This document shows positions 11,276-20,538 of a DNA stretch of 34,220 bases, one piece after another (within the stretch, counting starts at the first letter, position 1; each line of letters opens with the position of its first letter). The notes beneath the pieces were generated by a model. It saw nothing but the letters and a program-made list of their open reading frames with translations, did no database searches and was not told where the DNA came from. Both the position numbers and the translations under genes were made by a program. The DNA lies in contig NZ_JACJSC010000046.1 of NCBI RefSeq assembly GCF_014697575.1, forward strand, positions 1 to 34,220. Direction: 5' to 3'. This stretch comes from Planktothrix sp. FACHB-1365 (GTDB lineage Bacteria > Cyanobacteriota > Cyanobacteriia > Cyanobacteriales > Microcoleaceae).

Positions 11276-12820
11276 CTACCAAGGACTGCCAATTAATGTA
11301 AATGCCGCCCAATAATAAGGATGGGAAAGGTTATCGATTCCCGGTTGTACAATTTCAGGGGGTAAAGATATTTCACCCCTTGATAACAATAATTCTCCCT
11401 GTTGTAAACGTACATCTCCCTTTAACATCCGAATTTGAGTTTGTTGTAAAGCTTTGGCTTTTGTGGAAGACGTTTTTAACTGTTGATAAAATTCACTCAT
11501 TAAGGCTAAGGTTCCCGTATCACTAACATACCACAAACTGGCTAAAGCGGTTTTTACACCCGACTGAAAGGCTAATCCTGCAAATCCTAATTCTGCATCT
11601 TCATCCCCAACGGCTGTTTTACAAGCACTTAATACTAATAATTCAATCGGGGGATTCTTCCAATTAAACTGACCCATTTGATCTAATTTAAGTTGCTCAT
11701 CCCAAAATTGAATATAGGAATTTCCAGGTTTTCCCGGCTTAAATTCTGCATGGGTCGCTAAATGAACAATTCTATAGGGACTGAAGCTTAACAGTTGTTT
11801 TAAATTATTGACTGTAAACCCTTGATTAAGATAAGATTGTCCTTCCCATTGTCCTAAATTCTGCGGATTTTCAATCGGAAGACGGATGATACCATTCATT
11901 CCATCCGAGTTAACAATTGTAGCTAACTCAAAAGGAACCGCAGGTAAGGGATTTTGATTTTTAAATTCTGAGGCTCCCATGGCTAAAACGAAAGCATCTT
12001 TTAGAGATTCATAATTTAGATTCATCAGATTAAAAGCCGGAATTCGAGTTAGAGAATATTTTTCAATTAAAAAACGCTCTCCATCATGTAAAACCCCTAG
12101 GGGAAGAGTTCGTAATCCCGCCCCTAAACAAAATAATAGGGTATCAATCTTTTCTGCTTCTAACTGCGGTTCAACGGGTTTAATAATGGCGTTATATAAT
12201 TGTTGAGCAGGTTCAAGATAGGAACGACTTTGTAACTTGCGAGGATTAGTCAATTCTTGATATAAATTAATCACCCCAGTTTTCAACTGTTCTAGTTTAA
12301 TATTCGATTGAATTTGACCCCAGGGTTCTTTTCCAGGGGTAATCAAAACGACGACTAATCCTTCAGGTTCAGGAACAACCCAAAGCACCCCCGGTTTTGT
12401 TCCGGTTTTTAAGCTAATTTGAGCTAAAATTTGAGCAATATCGGGAGCGGTGAGTTTGCTATCGGTTAAATTTTGACTAAAATAGCTTTCATAGTCCGAT
12501 TCCCATTTCTTCTCGACCTGGCTAACCTGCGTCTTCCAATTGACACCACTGGCTATTAATTGGCTAGAGGTAGAGGCGAGTTCTGCTCGACTCAGGATAC
12601 CCACAGACAACCCTCCTAAACCTGTCCCAGAGGTCGATAATCCCATCACGACTAAACCCAATAGGACAAGAGGAAAAGCTCGCCACATCCGTTTGTTAAC
12701 CCGGTTTCTCGTCCAAAAATAACCCAGATGCTTTAAAATGTCTAAAAATAGAAGACAATAACGTTGTATTCTTTTCATAAGATTGAAATGGAAAATTGAA
12801 GGGGAGGGGATTAAAATCAA
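11276..12820 (-). CDS. Membrane-anchored CHAT-domain (caspase-like) protein
   Basis: A 514-residue protein with a C-terminal CHAT domain, a caspase-fold cysteine protease family related to separase. The predicted catalytic dyad is present: His357 in HLATHAEF and Cys400 in VLSACKTAVG. A hydrophobic segment at residues ~45-75 (FPLVLLGLVVMGL) should act as a membrane anchor or signal, placing the CHAT domain in the periplasm or on the outer face if it is exported. No TPR array precedes the domain, unlike many cyanobacterial CHAT proteins. The listed start is a TTG preceded by GAGGA six bases upstream. An ATG 14 codons later (12778) is the alternative but has no clear ribosome site. The substrate is unknown and no dedicated partner lies alongside. 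Confidence 0.88.
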   Translation of the reverse strand: MILIPSPSIFHFNLMKRIQRYCLLFLDILKHLGYFWTRNRVNKRMWRAFPLVLLGLVVMGLSTSGTGLGGLSVGILSRAELASTSSQLIASGVNWKTQVSQVEKKWESDYESYFSQNLTDSKLTAPDIAQILAQISLKTGTKPGVLWVVPEPEGLVVVLITPGKEPWGQIQSNIKLEQLKTGVINLYQELTNPRKLQSRSYLEPAQQLYNAIIKPVEPQLEAEKIDTLLFCLGAGLRTLPLGVLHDGERFLIEKYSLTRIPAFNLMNLNYESLKDAFVLAMGASEFKNQNPLPAVPFELATIVNSDGMNGIIRLPIENPQNLGQWEGQSYLNQGFTVNNLKQLLSFSPYRIVHLATHAEFKPGKPGNSYIQFWDEQLKLDQMGQFNWKNPPIELLVLSACKTAVGDEDAELGFAGLAFQSGVKTALASLWYVSDTGTLALMSEFYQQLKTSSTKAKALQQTQIRMLKGDVRLQQGELLLSRGEISLPPEIVQPGIDNLSHPYYWAAFTLIGSPW

Positions 12821-12985
12821 TCCTCTTCCTCGTCTGAGTTTCAGCCTAGTGGTTGTTCAATCTAATCTAACGTCTAAATTCTCAAGTAGAATCAACGTTG
12901 CTAAAAATTTATATTAGCTCTCAAATATCCCCTGCTCTTGGGAGTGGGGAGTCTTAAACTTTAGTCTAAACGCTCACTGATCATT

Positions 12986-14020
12986 ATGACGCCTTCCTCA
13001 AATTTTGAGACACCGGAATCTAACTCAAATTTAGAACCTATCTTAGATGAGCCTGTTGTTTTATCAGTAGAAACGGTACAAACGAATTCAACAACAGCAG
13101 AAGAAAATACACCTGTTTTCGATGAATCCGTTGATATTCCCCAACAGGATTTATCGCAGATAGAATATTATAATCCTCAAAAAATTAAGTCGAATCCCAC
13201 CACAATTGTTCAGTCTGCAACCAATTCAGATGAAGATTTAGAAGAAAAAAAAGAATTTTTAGATGAAATTCCTGATGAAGTCGAAATGTCCTTATTTGAC
13301 CATTTAGAAGAATTAAGACAACGGATTTTTTATTCCTTAATTGCGGTATTTATTGCCATTATTGGTTGTTTTACTATTGTTAATCCGATTGTGCACCTGT
13401 TACAACGTCCTGCGTCGGGAATTAAATTTGTTCAATTAGCTCCGGGAGAATATTTCTTTGTTTCTTTAAAGGTAGCGGGTTATAGTGGATTAGTCGCAGC
13501 AACTCCGTTTATTTTATATCAAATTACAATGTTTGTTTTACCGGGATTAACCCGCAAAGAACGCCGTTTATTAGTCCCAGCTTTATTAGGTTCTAGTCTA
13601 TTATTTCTATTAGGTTTAGGCTTTGCTTATATAGCGTTAATTCCGGCTGCATTGAACTTTTTTATTAATTATGGTGCAGATGTTGTTGAACAATTCTTTT
13701 CCATTGAAAAATACTTTGAATTTGTTTTAGTCTTATTATTCTGTACCGGAATAGCCTTTCAAATTCCTGTGATTCAAGCTATATTAGGAGCCTTAAAAAT
13801 CGTATCTTCCAAACAAATGTTATCCGGTTGGCGATACGTTATCTTAGGCGGAGCCGTATTAGGAGCCGTATTAACACCCTCCACCGACCCCTTAACCCAA
13901 AGTTTATTAGCAGGGGCTGTTTTAGGGCTTTACTTTGGCGGAATTTGGATTGTTAAACTGATTGAAAATACATCAGAATCTTATTCAAAATCTTATTCAA
14001 AATCAATCGACAAAGATTAA
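12986..14020 (+). CDS. tatC: Sec-independent protein translocase TatC with acidic N-terminal extension
   Basis: TatC is the integral membrane receptor that binds twin-arginine signal peptides and, with TatA/TatB, exports folded proteins. The core begins at residue ~101 with [14 protein letters not shown], the family's cytoplasmic N-terminal signature. Hydrophobic helices follow through residue ~330, including [17 protein letters not shown] and TPSTDPLTQ. The first 100 residues are an unusual acidic, low-complexity extension rich in Glu, Asp, Ser and Thr. Without it the length matches ordinary TatC (~240 residues). An internal ATG at 13286 would remove the extension. Neither start has a clear Shine-Dalgarno, but the extension has normal codons throughout. 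No tatA or tatB is adjacent. Confidence 0.95.
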   Translation: MTPSSNFETPESNSNLEPILDEPVVLSVETVQTNSTTAEENTPVFDESVDIPQQDLSQIEYYNPQKIKSNPTTIVQSATNSDEDLEEKKEFLDEIPDEVEMSLFDHLEELRQRIFYSLIAVFIAIIGCFTIVNPIVHLLQRPASGIKFVQLAPGEYFFVSLKVAGYSGLVAATPFILYQITMFVLPGLTRKERRLLVPALLGSSLLFLLGLGFAYIALIPAALNFFINYGADVVEQFFSIEKYFEFVLVLLFCTGIAFQIPVIQAILGALKIVSSKQMLSGWRYVILGGAVLGAVLTPSTDPLTQSLLAGAVLGLYFGGIWIVKLIENTSESYSKSYSKSIDKD

Positions 14021-14241
14021 CGCAAAATCGGAGGTTTTTGAGTTTTAGGTTGATTTAAAACTAAATCATATTGCGTTTGTAAATTCATCCAAAACTCAGG
14101 AGATGTTTGGAACGCTTGAGCGAATAACCAAGCGGTTTCAGATGTAATTCCTCGTTTTCCTGTGACAATTTCATTGATTTCCTGAATAGGAACTCCTAAA
14201 TATTCTGCTAAAGCTGCTTGAGTTAAGTTCAAGGGAAGCAT
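14017..14241 (-). CDS. Orphan HigA/VapI-type HTH antitoxin, 5' end probably damaged
   Basis: The 74 residues match the helix-turn-helix core of HigA-family antitoxins: [13 protein letters not shown], then [16 protein letters not shown] and [14 protein letters not shown]. Family members normally begin with a segment like the one encoded in the same frame just upstream of this ATG: NRIPTHPGEILLEEF at 14242-14286. No ATG, GTG or TTG precedes that segment before the stop codon of the gene upstream. The expected N-terminus is therefore encoded but has no standard start codon, and a TGTTCCCT-type repeat lies where the start should be. No HigB toxin is adjacent. It overlaps the 3' end of tatC by four bases on the opposite strand. 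It could be a decaying orphan or could use a rare start codon such as ATT. Confidence 0.8.
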   Translation of the reverse strand: MLPLNLTQAALAEYLGVPIQEINEIVTGKRGITSETAWLFAQAFQTSPEFWMNLQTQYDLVLNQPKTQKPPILR

Positions 14242-14310
14242 AAACTCTTCAAGTAAAATTTCCCCAGGATGGGTAGGAATTCGGTTTTTCCCTCTATTTC
14301 CTGTTCCCTC

Positions 14311-15675
14311 CTATAACGATTGACACAAAGCAGCTTTGCGAGAGTCAAATAACTGAACAATTCCATCCGTTACAGCTTTTTTTACATGATCATCACAACC
14401 TGCTAAAAATTCTTCATGGGTGATTTTATCCTGAAAAAATTCTTGCGCCCGGTTACGTTGATGGATAATTTCATCAAACCCTAAACATTTGACCATATAA
14501 GTTGCTAATGGAGAATTTTTAATATCATAGGATGAACTTTGGGTTCGCCCTTCTTCTAACAATGTTAAAACTTTTTGTTCCAATTCCGTTTTGGGTCGGT
14601 GAGAATTAAAATTAGGCGGTAAAAAATCCACTAAAGAAACGGCTGAAAATCCTTCAGTTGGCATTTCACCCATTAACGTTGAAACCGGAATCACTCGCCC
14701 AAATCGTAAGGATAACGCTTCTAAAAAGGCAATAGTAAATAACTTACTAGCTAAATACAAGCGCCCTACCTCAATATTTTTTCTAGCCCTTTCCACGAAA
14801 GCGTTATAGCTTAACTCATCAGGATAGCCTTGAAATTGATGAAAAATGATTTCGGGTTTAATAAAATTCATAAACCCTTCCATTTTTTGCAAAGCTGTCC
14901 GATATTGATTAATGGTGTAAGAACTGGAATTTTTGAGATAGTGATTCGTTTCCGGTAGCAAATTCCAAGTATTATCTAAAAATCGGGCTGCACTTTCATG
15001 GGCAAAACTTCCTACATCTCGATTAGAAAGTCTAACAGAACGTTTAACAGTTTCAATTAAATCTTCATCTGTTAATTTTAAACTAAAGGTTTTACAAACG
15101 TCCTTTAAACGTTGATATAAAACATCACTATTGCTTCCTAATTCAGTTTTTGGGCGAAAAGGAATCGTTGCTTCAATACAAGCCACCACTTGCACCAAAA
15201 ACTCTAAAGGTAACAACGGTTCTAATACTTTGGTAGCCACTAATCCGCTCAAAAATTCATTTTGTCCACTCACGGGAGATAAAGTTTGACTGGGAGCAAA
15301 ATCAAAGATTTGTCTAACCATTTCAAAACCTTCATCTGGAGGTAAGTCTTCCGCATCCCGAATCAGTAAATGTTCTCCAACTTGGCGAATAAACGGAGCA
15401 ATATAATAAGTTAAATTAAAATTAACACTTTGATCCACCTGTACATAGACAACATCATGAAACAAGGCAGCTAAAACTTCAATCGGATCTTCCTCTCCCC
15501 CCACCTCAAAAATATGATTCGGGGTGTGAAAATAGCGCCAAGGCCCGGTCATCGTTTGTACAATCAGTTCTGCAATTTTAGGCAGTTCTGTCTCGTCACA
15601 ATCAATTTCAAGCTTCTGCATCGCCCAGATTAGCTTTTCTAAGCACTGTTTGTTGTAGTCCGGTTCAAAACCCAT
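14311..15675 (-). CDS. HD-domain protein, predicted metal-dependent hydrolase (uncharacterised)
   Basis: A 454-residue protein whose first ~80 residues fit the HD superfamily pattern of predicted metal-dependent phosphohydrolases: RYFHTPNHIFEV (His50, His54) followed by LAALFHDVVY (His73-Asp74). These are likely metal ligands. The rest, to residue 454, is helical and has no motif I recognise, so the protein is longer than stand-alone HD enzymes of this type. A TTG at 15684 is in frame, but the ATG at 15675 is better placed relative to an AAGGTG 11 bases upstream. The gene is divergent from the cyclase/ATPase gene with a ~130-bp gap. The HigA-like frame follows directly after its stop, in the same reading frame. 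The substrate is unknown. Confidence 0.75.
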   Translation of the reverse strand: MGFEPDYNKQCLEKLIWAMQKLEIDCDETELPKIAELIVQTMTGPWRYFHTPNHIFEVGGEEDPIEVLAALFHDVVYVQVDQSVNFNLTYYIAPFIRQVGEHLLIRDAEDLPPDEGFEMVRQIFDFAPSQTLSPVSGQNEFLSGLVATKVLEPLLPLEFLVQVVACIEATIPFRPKTELGSNSDVLYQRLKDVCKTFSLKLTDEDLIETVKRSVRLSNRDVGSFAHESAARFLDNTWNLLPETNHYLKNSSSYTINQYRTALQKMEGFMNFIKPEIIFHQFQGYPDELSYNAFVERARKNIEVGRLYLASKLFTIAFLEALSLRFGRVIPVSTLMGEMPTEGFSAVSLVDFLPPNFNSHRPKTELEQKVLTLLEEGRTQSSSYDIKNSPLATYMVKCLGFDEIIHQRNRAQEFFQDKITHEEFLAGCDDHVKKAVTDGIVQLFDSRKAALCQSL

Positions 15676-15806
15676 GTTTACCAATACACCTTATATACTG
15701 AACTTAAATTATTGATATCTTATTATGCCTTTAGTTTTAATCAGATCAGACGTATAACCCCCTAAGTTGAGATCAAAACCGAGTTTAAGCTCCTAAGAGG
15801 TTGAAA

Positions 15807-18800
15807 ATGAGCGAAATTCCAATTATTGCTACAAATGATGAAACAACAATGGATAAGATTTGCCCTAGTTGTGGATTCAACAATTCTCAGCAAGCAAAAT
15901 TCTGTATTGAATGCGGCACTTTGCTCACAAACTCGGAATCGGTCAATAAACCCGAAATCTTATATCCTGAATCCAACAATAGCAAACCGTCGCCATTTCA
16001 GGAAGGAGGGTTTACACCCTTAATCATCAAACCGGAGGCACAGGTCAGGGAAAGATCCTCTGTTCTGTTTACACGACCCGCAGAACGCCGTTTACTCACG
16101 GTGATGTTTTGTGATTTAGTCGGGTCAACGGCCTTATCTGAACAACTTGACCCGGAAGAACTGCGAGAACTGATTCAAATCTATCAGGAAACCTGCGCCC
16201 ATATAGTGATGCAGTTTGAAGGTTATATTGCCCAATATCTAGGCGATGGGATTTTAATCTATTTTGGTTATCCCATTGCCCATGAAGATGATGCTCAACG
16301 GGCGGTGAGGGCTGCATTGGGCATTATTGAAGCCATGGCGAGTCTCAAAAGCCGTTGTGTTCAAAATCGTTGTTTGAACTTAGCCGTGCGTTTGGGGCTG
16401 CATACGGGGTTAGTGGTGGTGGGAGAAGTGGGGGCGGGAAACAAACGGGAACAGTTAGCCATTGGCCAAACTCCGAATTTAGCCGCCCGCTTACAAGGTC
16501 TAGCCCAACCCAATATGGCCGTATTAAGTCAGAAAACCTATCAACTGGTGCAGGATATTTTTGAGTTTCAACCCCTGGGTTTACATTCTCTGAAGGGGAT
16601 TTCTCAAGCAACACAAGTTTATCAAGTCCTGCGGGAAACAAACCATTGCCAACGAGCTAAAATTGCAGAAACCCGTGAAACTCCTCACATTGGTCGTCAA
16701 CAGCAACTCGAACAGTTAAAAGCCATCTGGGAAACGGTGAAAACGGGACGAGGACAGGTGGTATTAGTCACTGGGGAAGCGGGAATGGGAAAATCCCGAC
16801 TCATACAAGCCTTTAAACAACATCTGGCGACCGAAAATTATCGCTTACGAGAGTTATATTGTTCTCCCTATTATCAACATACGCCGTTTCATCCAATTCT
16901 TGAATTATTACGGGAGAGAATTTTGAATTTATGGCAAAAGGATTCTCCTGATCAAAAACTCAGAAAACTTGAAGAGTATTTAACTGAAAATCAACTTCCT
17001 GTCGCTGAAACTGTACCGCTATTTGCCCAACTGTTAGAAATTCCTTTAACTGAACCCTATACCCCTTTAAATTTATCGCCCCAAGCTCAAAAACAGAAAA
17101 TTATAGAAGCAATGTTAGCGATGATTCGTCGTTTGGCGAGTCAACAACCTGTTTTAGTGATTGTCGAAGATTTACATTGGATTGATCCTTCGAGTTTAGA
17201 GGTATTAAATCGATTAATTGAAGCGGGATCAAATCTACCTATTTTAAGATTATGTATTTCTCGCCCAGGGTTTGAAATTAAATCCTTAGATTTTTCCCAA
17301 ATCACGCAAATTAACTTAGATTATTTATCTTTGGAACAAACCACAGAAATTGTGAATGGAATTACCCTCGGAAAAGCTTTACCAGAGGTTTTAATGAAGT
17401 TAATTCTTGAAAAAAGCGATGGAATTCCTTTATTTGTAGAAGAATTAACCAAAATGGTTTTAGATTCAGGATGGTTAGAAGATCTGGGAGGTCGTTATGA
17501 GTTAGTCGGGTCAGTTCCTCGTTTAACCATTCCTGATACGTTAAAGGGATTATTAATGGAACGCTTAGATCGTTTAGAACACGCGAGGGAAGTGGCACAA
17601 TTAGGGGCAACTATTGGTCGAGAGTTTAGTTATGAATTATTACAAATGATTGCTATTCATGAATTAACAGAACTAGGATTAGATGAAAATAAAATTATTC
17701 AAGGTTTACAGCAGTTAGTTGAAAGAAATTTACTGAATATCAAAGGGGAAATTCCGATTTCATCCTATAGCTTTAAAACCGTTTTAATTCAAGATGCTGC
17801 TTATGATTCGTTACTCAAAAGCACCCGACAACGCTATCATCGTCAAATCGCTCAAGCTTTAGAATCAAAATTTCCAGAATTCGCAGAACAGAAACCCGAA
17901 TTATTAGCCTATCATTATACTAAGGCAGGATTACTAGAAATTGCCATTAATTATTGGCAAAAATCGGGAGATAAAGCCTTTAAAGCTTCTGCTAATGAAG
18001 AAGCGATCGCCCATTTTAATAAAGGATTATCTTTATTAAAGGATTTACCCGAAACTTCTCACCATTTAGAACAAGAATTACACTTACAGACAACTTTGGG
18101 AAAAGCCTTAATTGCCACAAAAGGATATGCGGCTTCTGAAGTTGAGACGGTTTATAAACGCAGTGAGGAGTTATGTCTAAAAATTGGAGATACTCCCCAA
18201 ATTTTCTTGGTCTTGTGGGGATTATATAGTTATCATATCGCTAGAGCAGAATATCAAATTGCCCTTGAATTTGCCCATCGTTTAATGAGTGTAGCTCAAC
18301 AACAACAGAATCCAATCTTTGAAATGGAAGCCTATTTTACGTTAGGATTATGTCATTTCTATTTAGGGGATTTAATCATCGCTCAAACCCATTGGGAAAA
18401 AGGGCTATTCTTATATCAACTTAATCCGAATAACTGTTATATTTGTTTAACCGGACAAGATGTAGGAATTGGCTTTTTAAGCTTTCTCTCTTGGAGTTCT
18501 TGGCTATTAGGAAATACTCAACAAGCGTTACACTATAGTCAACAATCATTAATTTTAGCTCATGAGCGATCGCATCCCTATAGTTTAGGCATGGCTTTGA
18601 GCCTAGCAGCCATGTTTTATCAATATTGTCAGCAACCCGAACTTGTTGAAAAATATGCAGAAGCCGCGATCGCTCTTTCCCAAGAACAAAGCTTTGAATT
18701 TTGGCTCGTTCATGGTAAAATATTAAAAGGTTGGATATTAGTAGAACAAGGCTATTTTGAAGCTGGAATCAATCAATTACAGGAGGGAATTACCGACCAT

Positions 18801-19106
18801 GCTAAAATTGGAGGTCAGATTTCCCATACCTATTTTCTAGGATTAATGACACAAGCCTATACTAAAGGAGGAGACTATAATTCAGCCTTCAATATCTTGG
18901 AAAAAGCCTTAATTAAGGTTGAGAAAAATCAAGAACATTTTTGGGAAGCAGAACTTTATCGTTTACGGGGAGAACTAAATTTAAAGACAACTCAAAATTT
19001 AGAAGCCGCAAAACTAGATTGTCAAAAAGCGATTAGTATTGCTCAAAAACAACAAGCTAAAGCATTAGAATTAAGAGCTAAACAAGATTACGAATTATAC
19101 TCATAA
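15807..19106 (+). CDS. Zinc-ribbon / class III nucleotide cyclase / AAA-type ATPase / TPR regulatory protein
   Basis: A 1099-residue signalling protein. A CxxC-x10-CxxC zinc ribbon is at Cys19, 22, 33 and 36. A class III cyclase domain spans ~90-270, with both metal-binding aspartates (Asp103 in MFCDLVGS, Asp147 in YLGDGILIYF) and the Asn-Arg pair in PNLAARLQ. The position that often holds a purine-binding Lys appears to be Gln (AQYLGDG), so activity and nucleotide choice are uncertain. A P-loop ATPase follows, with Walker A GEAGMGKS near 323 and Walker B VLVIVEDLHWID near 450. TPR-like helices fill ~670-1090. This is a recognised family of large ATP-binding cyclase-like regulators. The ATG at 15807 follows AGAGG by six bases and is preferred to the TTG at 15801. 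The dehydrogenase gene begins nine bases after its stop. Confidence 0.9.
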   Translation: MSEIPIIATNDETTMDKICPSCGFNNSQQAKFCIECGTLLTNSESVNKPEILYPESNNSKPSPFQEGGFTPLIIKPEAQVRERSSVLFTRPAERRLLTVMFCDLVGSTALSEQLDPEELRELIQIYQETCAHIVMQFEGYIAQYLGDGILIYFGYPIAHEDDAQRAVRAALGIIEAMASLKSRCVQNRCLNLAVRLGLHTGLVVVGEVGAGNKREQLAIGQTPNLAARLQGLAQPNMAVLSQKTYQLVQDIFEFQPLGLHSLKGISQATQVYQVLRETNHCQRAKIAETRETPHIGRQQQLEQLKAIWETVKTGRGQVVLVTGEAGMGKSRLIQAFKQHLATENYRLRELYCSPYYQHTPFHPILELLRERILNLWQKDSPDQKLRKLEEYLTENQLPVAETVPLFAQLLEIPLTEPYTPLNLSPQAQKQKIIEAMLAMIRRLASQQPVLVIVEDLHWIDPSSLEVLNRLIEAGSNLPILRLCISRPGFEIKSLDFSQITQINLDYLSLEQTTEIVNGITLGKALPEVLMKLILEKSDGIPLFVEELTKMVLDSGWLEDLGGRYELVGSVPRLTIPDTLKGLLMERLDRLEHAREVAQLGATIGREFSYELLQMIAIHELTELGLDENKIIQGLQQLVERNLLNIKGEIPISSYSFKTVLIQDAAYDSLLKSTRQRYHRQIAQALESKFPEFAEQKPELLAYHYTKAGLLEIAINYWQKSGDKAFKASANEEAIAHFNKGLSLLKDLPETSHHLEQELHLQTTLGKALIATKGYAASEVETVYKRSEELCLKIGDTPQIFLVLWGLYSYHIARAEYQIALEFAHRLMSVAQQQQNPIFEMEAYFTLGLCHFYLGDLIIAQTHWEKGLFLYQLNPNNCYICLTGQDVGIGFLSFLSWSSWLLGNTQQALHYSQQSLILAHERSHPYSLGMALSLAAMFYQYCQQPELVEKYAEAAIALSQEQSFEFWLVHGKILKGWILVEQGYFEAGINQLQEGITDHAKIGGQISHTYFLGLMTQAYTKGGDYNSAFNILEKALIKVEKNQEHFWEAELYRLRGELNLKTTQNLEAAKLDCQKAISIAQKQQAKALELRAKQDYELYS

Positions 19107-19115
19107 AATAGGAAA

Positions 19116-19997
19116 ATGAAAACAGCATTTTTAGGTTTAGGGGTGATGGGTGGTTACATGAGTGCTAACCTCGCCAAAGCAGGATATTCTGTTAACGGTT
19201 GGAATCGAACGAGCGATCGCCCTGGTGTTAAAATAGCATTAGAAGCGGGGGCTAATATCGTTAATTCTATTCAAGAAGCCGTTACAGATGTTGATATTAT
19301 TTGTACCTGTGTAAGCGATATTCCCGACGTTGAAGCCGTTATATTAGGCGAAAATGGCGTGATTCATTTTGCGAAACCAGGGGCAATTATTATTGATTTT
19401 AGTACCATTGGTTCAGCAGCAGCCCGACACATTTCTCAACAGCTTGAACCTGCTCAAATTCAATTCCTAGATGCTCCCGTTTCTGGCGGTGATATTGGAG
19501 CCAAAAACGGCACATTAACCATGATGGTCGGTGGAGATCAAACAATATTTGAAACCTCTAAACCGATATTAGAAACAATGGGAAAAAATATTCGGTATTG
19601 TGGAAATGTTGGCAGTGGTCAAGCCGTTAAACTCTGTAATCAAATTCTCTGTTCTTTAAATATGGTTGGCATTTGTGAAGCCATGTTATTAGCTGAAAAA
19701 CAAGGCATTGATCCCAATTTAGTCGTTGAAATTTGTAGTACCGGAGCCGCCGGATCTTGGGCGTTATCGAATTTAGGGTTAAAAGTTGCTCACGGGGATT
19801 TTGAACCCGGTTTTATGATTAAACACATCTTAAAAGACCTCAGAATTATTCAAGAAATGGTCAATTCAGATCTTCCATTACCCGGTACAGAATTAGCCGA
19901 TAAATTATTTAAAATGGTTAAAGAATTAGATCAAGGATTAGGCGGAAATCAAGGAACACAAGCGATGATTCGAGCGTATAAAGAAGGAGATAGGTAA
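19116..19997 (+). CDS. NAD(P)-dependent beta-hydroxyacid dehydrogenase (3-hydroxyisobutyrate dehydrogenase family)
   Basis: A 293-residue oxidoreductase. The N-terminal dinucleotide-binding motif is FLGLGVMGGYMSANLAKAGY. The substrate-binding signature DAPVSGGDIGAKNGTLT is near residues 125-141. The catalytic lysine lies in GSGQAVKLCNQ. The family includes 3-hydroxyisobutyrate dehydrogenase, tartronate semialdehyde reductase and glyoxylate/succinic semialdehyde reductase. In cyanobacteria reduction of small semialdehydes is the likeliest role, but the substrate cannot be fixed from sequence. Length is typical. It starts nine bases after the cyclase/ATPase gene, so the two are probably co-transcribed. 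Confidence 0.9.
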   Translation: MKTAFLGLGVMGGYMSANLAKAGYSVNGWNRTSDRPGVKIALEAGANIVNSIQEAVTDVDIICTCVSDIPDVEAVILGENGVIHFAKPGAIIIDFSTIGSAAARHISQQLEPAQIQFLDAPVSGGDIGAKNGTLTMMVGGDQTIFETSKPILETMGKNIRYCGNVGSGQAVKLCNQILCSLNMVGICEAMLLAEKQGIDPNLVVEICSTGAAGSWALSNLGLKVAHGDFEPGFMIKHILKDLRIIQEMVNSDLPLPGTELADKLFKMVKELDQGLGGNQGTQAMIRAYKEGDR

Positions 19998-20012
19998 ATA
20001 GCGATCGCTCTG

Positions 20013-20082
20013 AGAAACCGGGTTTTTGAACAAAACTATGGGAAAACACCCAAAGCTTCAGAAAAAACCCGGTTTGTTTCTG
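20013..20082 (+). repeat. Interspersed hairpin repeat, copy A
   Basis: The left arm agaaaccgggttttt (20013-20027) pairs with aaaaacccggttt (20063-20075). The right arm is followed by a small gttt insertion. The intervening sequence (gaacaaaactatgggaaaac) is shared with the copies at 21711 and 22579. It lies between the dehydrogenase stop and the MazF-type toxin gene. Confidence 0.9.
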
Positions 20083-20110
20083 GGAATAGGCGATCGCAAA
20101 ATTCAGGCGA

Positions 20111-20141
20111 GGTTTATAACAGTTATCTGTAAATATCGGAA
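20111..20141 (+). repeat. 31-bp direct repeat flanking the MazEF module, left copy
   Basis: It is identical to 21054-21084 except at one base (20138). It contains the palindrome ATAACAGTTAT. The two copies are 943 bp apart and enclose the toxin-antitoxin pair and the 27-codon ORF. Confidence 0.9.
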
Positions 20142-20190
20142 GTGTCTATACCTCATAATAGTAAAATAATTTATAATTTTAGCACAAATT

Positions 20191-20538
20191 TTATAAGCCT
20201 AAACAATAACGAATTGCTGTCTCAATTTCTACCATTTTACTTTGAGAAATTCGTCCTGCTGGAGTATCTGAAAAACGATTTTTATCTAAAGAACGGATTT
20301 GAAAACATAAAAATACTGTCTCCATTGTTAATCCACTTTCTGACGTAGAAACACGAACATTAGTAGGAAAATCACGGGTAATATTTTCGCCTTTTGTGCC
20401 GACAATTACAGTAATAACTAAGGGTAATTGATTAATCGAATCAATTGATAAAACTAATACAGGTCTTTGTCCGGCTTGTTCTCGCCCCTGAACCGGATTA
20501 AGATTAACAAAATAGATTTCGCCTCTTTGAATTGTCAT
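20191..20538 (-). CDS. Type II toxin of the MazF/PemK family
   Basis: A 115-residue protein with the family N-terminus RGEIYFVNLNPVQGREQAG followed by QRPVLVLS. MazF/PemK toxins are ribosome-independent endoribonucleases that cut mRNA, and the arginine-proline pair here is part of the conserved core. It ends in IETAIRYCLGL, as is usual. Its ATG overlaps the antitoxin stop as ATGA (20535-20538), so translation is probably coupled. It is flanked by 31-bp direct repeats and downstream by hairpin repeat A. The family assignment is firm, but cleavage specificity cannot be read from sequence. Confidence 0.93.
   Translation of the reverse strand: MTIQRGEIYFVNLNPVQGREQAGQRPVLVLSIDSINQLPLVITVIVGTKGENITRDFPTNVRVSTSESGLTMETVFLCFQIRSLDKNRFSDTPAGRISQSKMVEIETAIRYCLGL

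Noticed and set aside
20142-20348. A 68-codon plus-strand frame over the 3' end of the MazF-type toxin
   Set aside because: It is antisense to a clear toxin gene, with no ribosome site or recognisable content.
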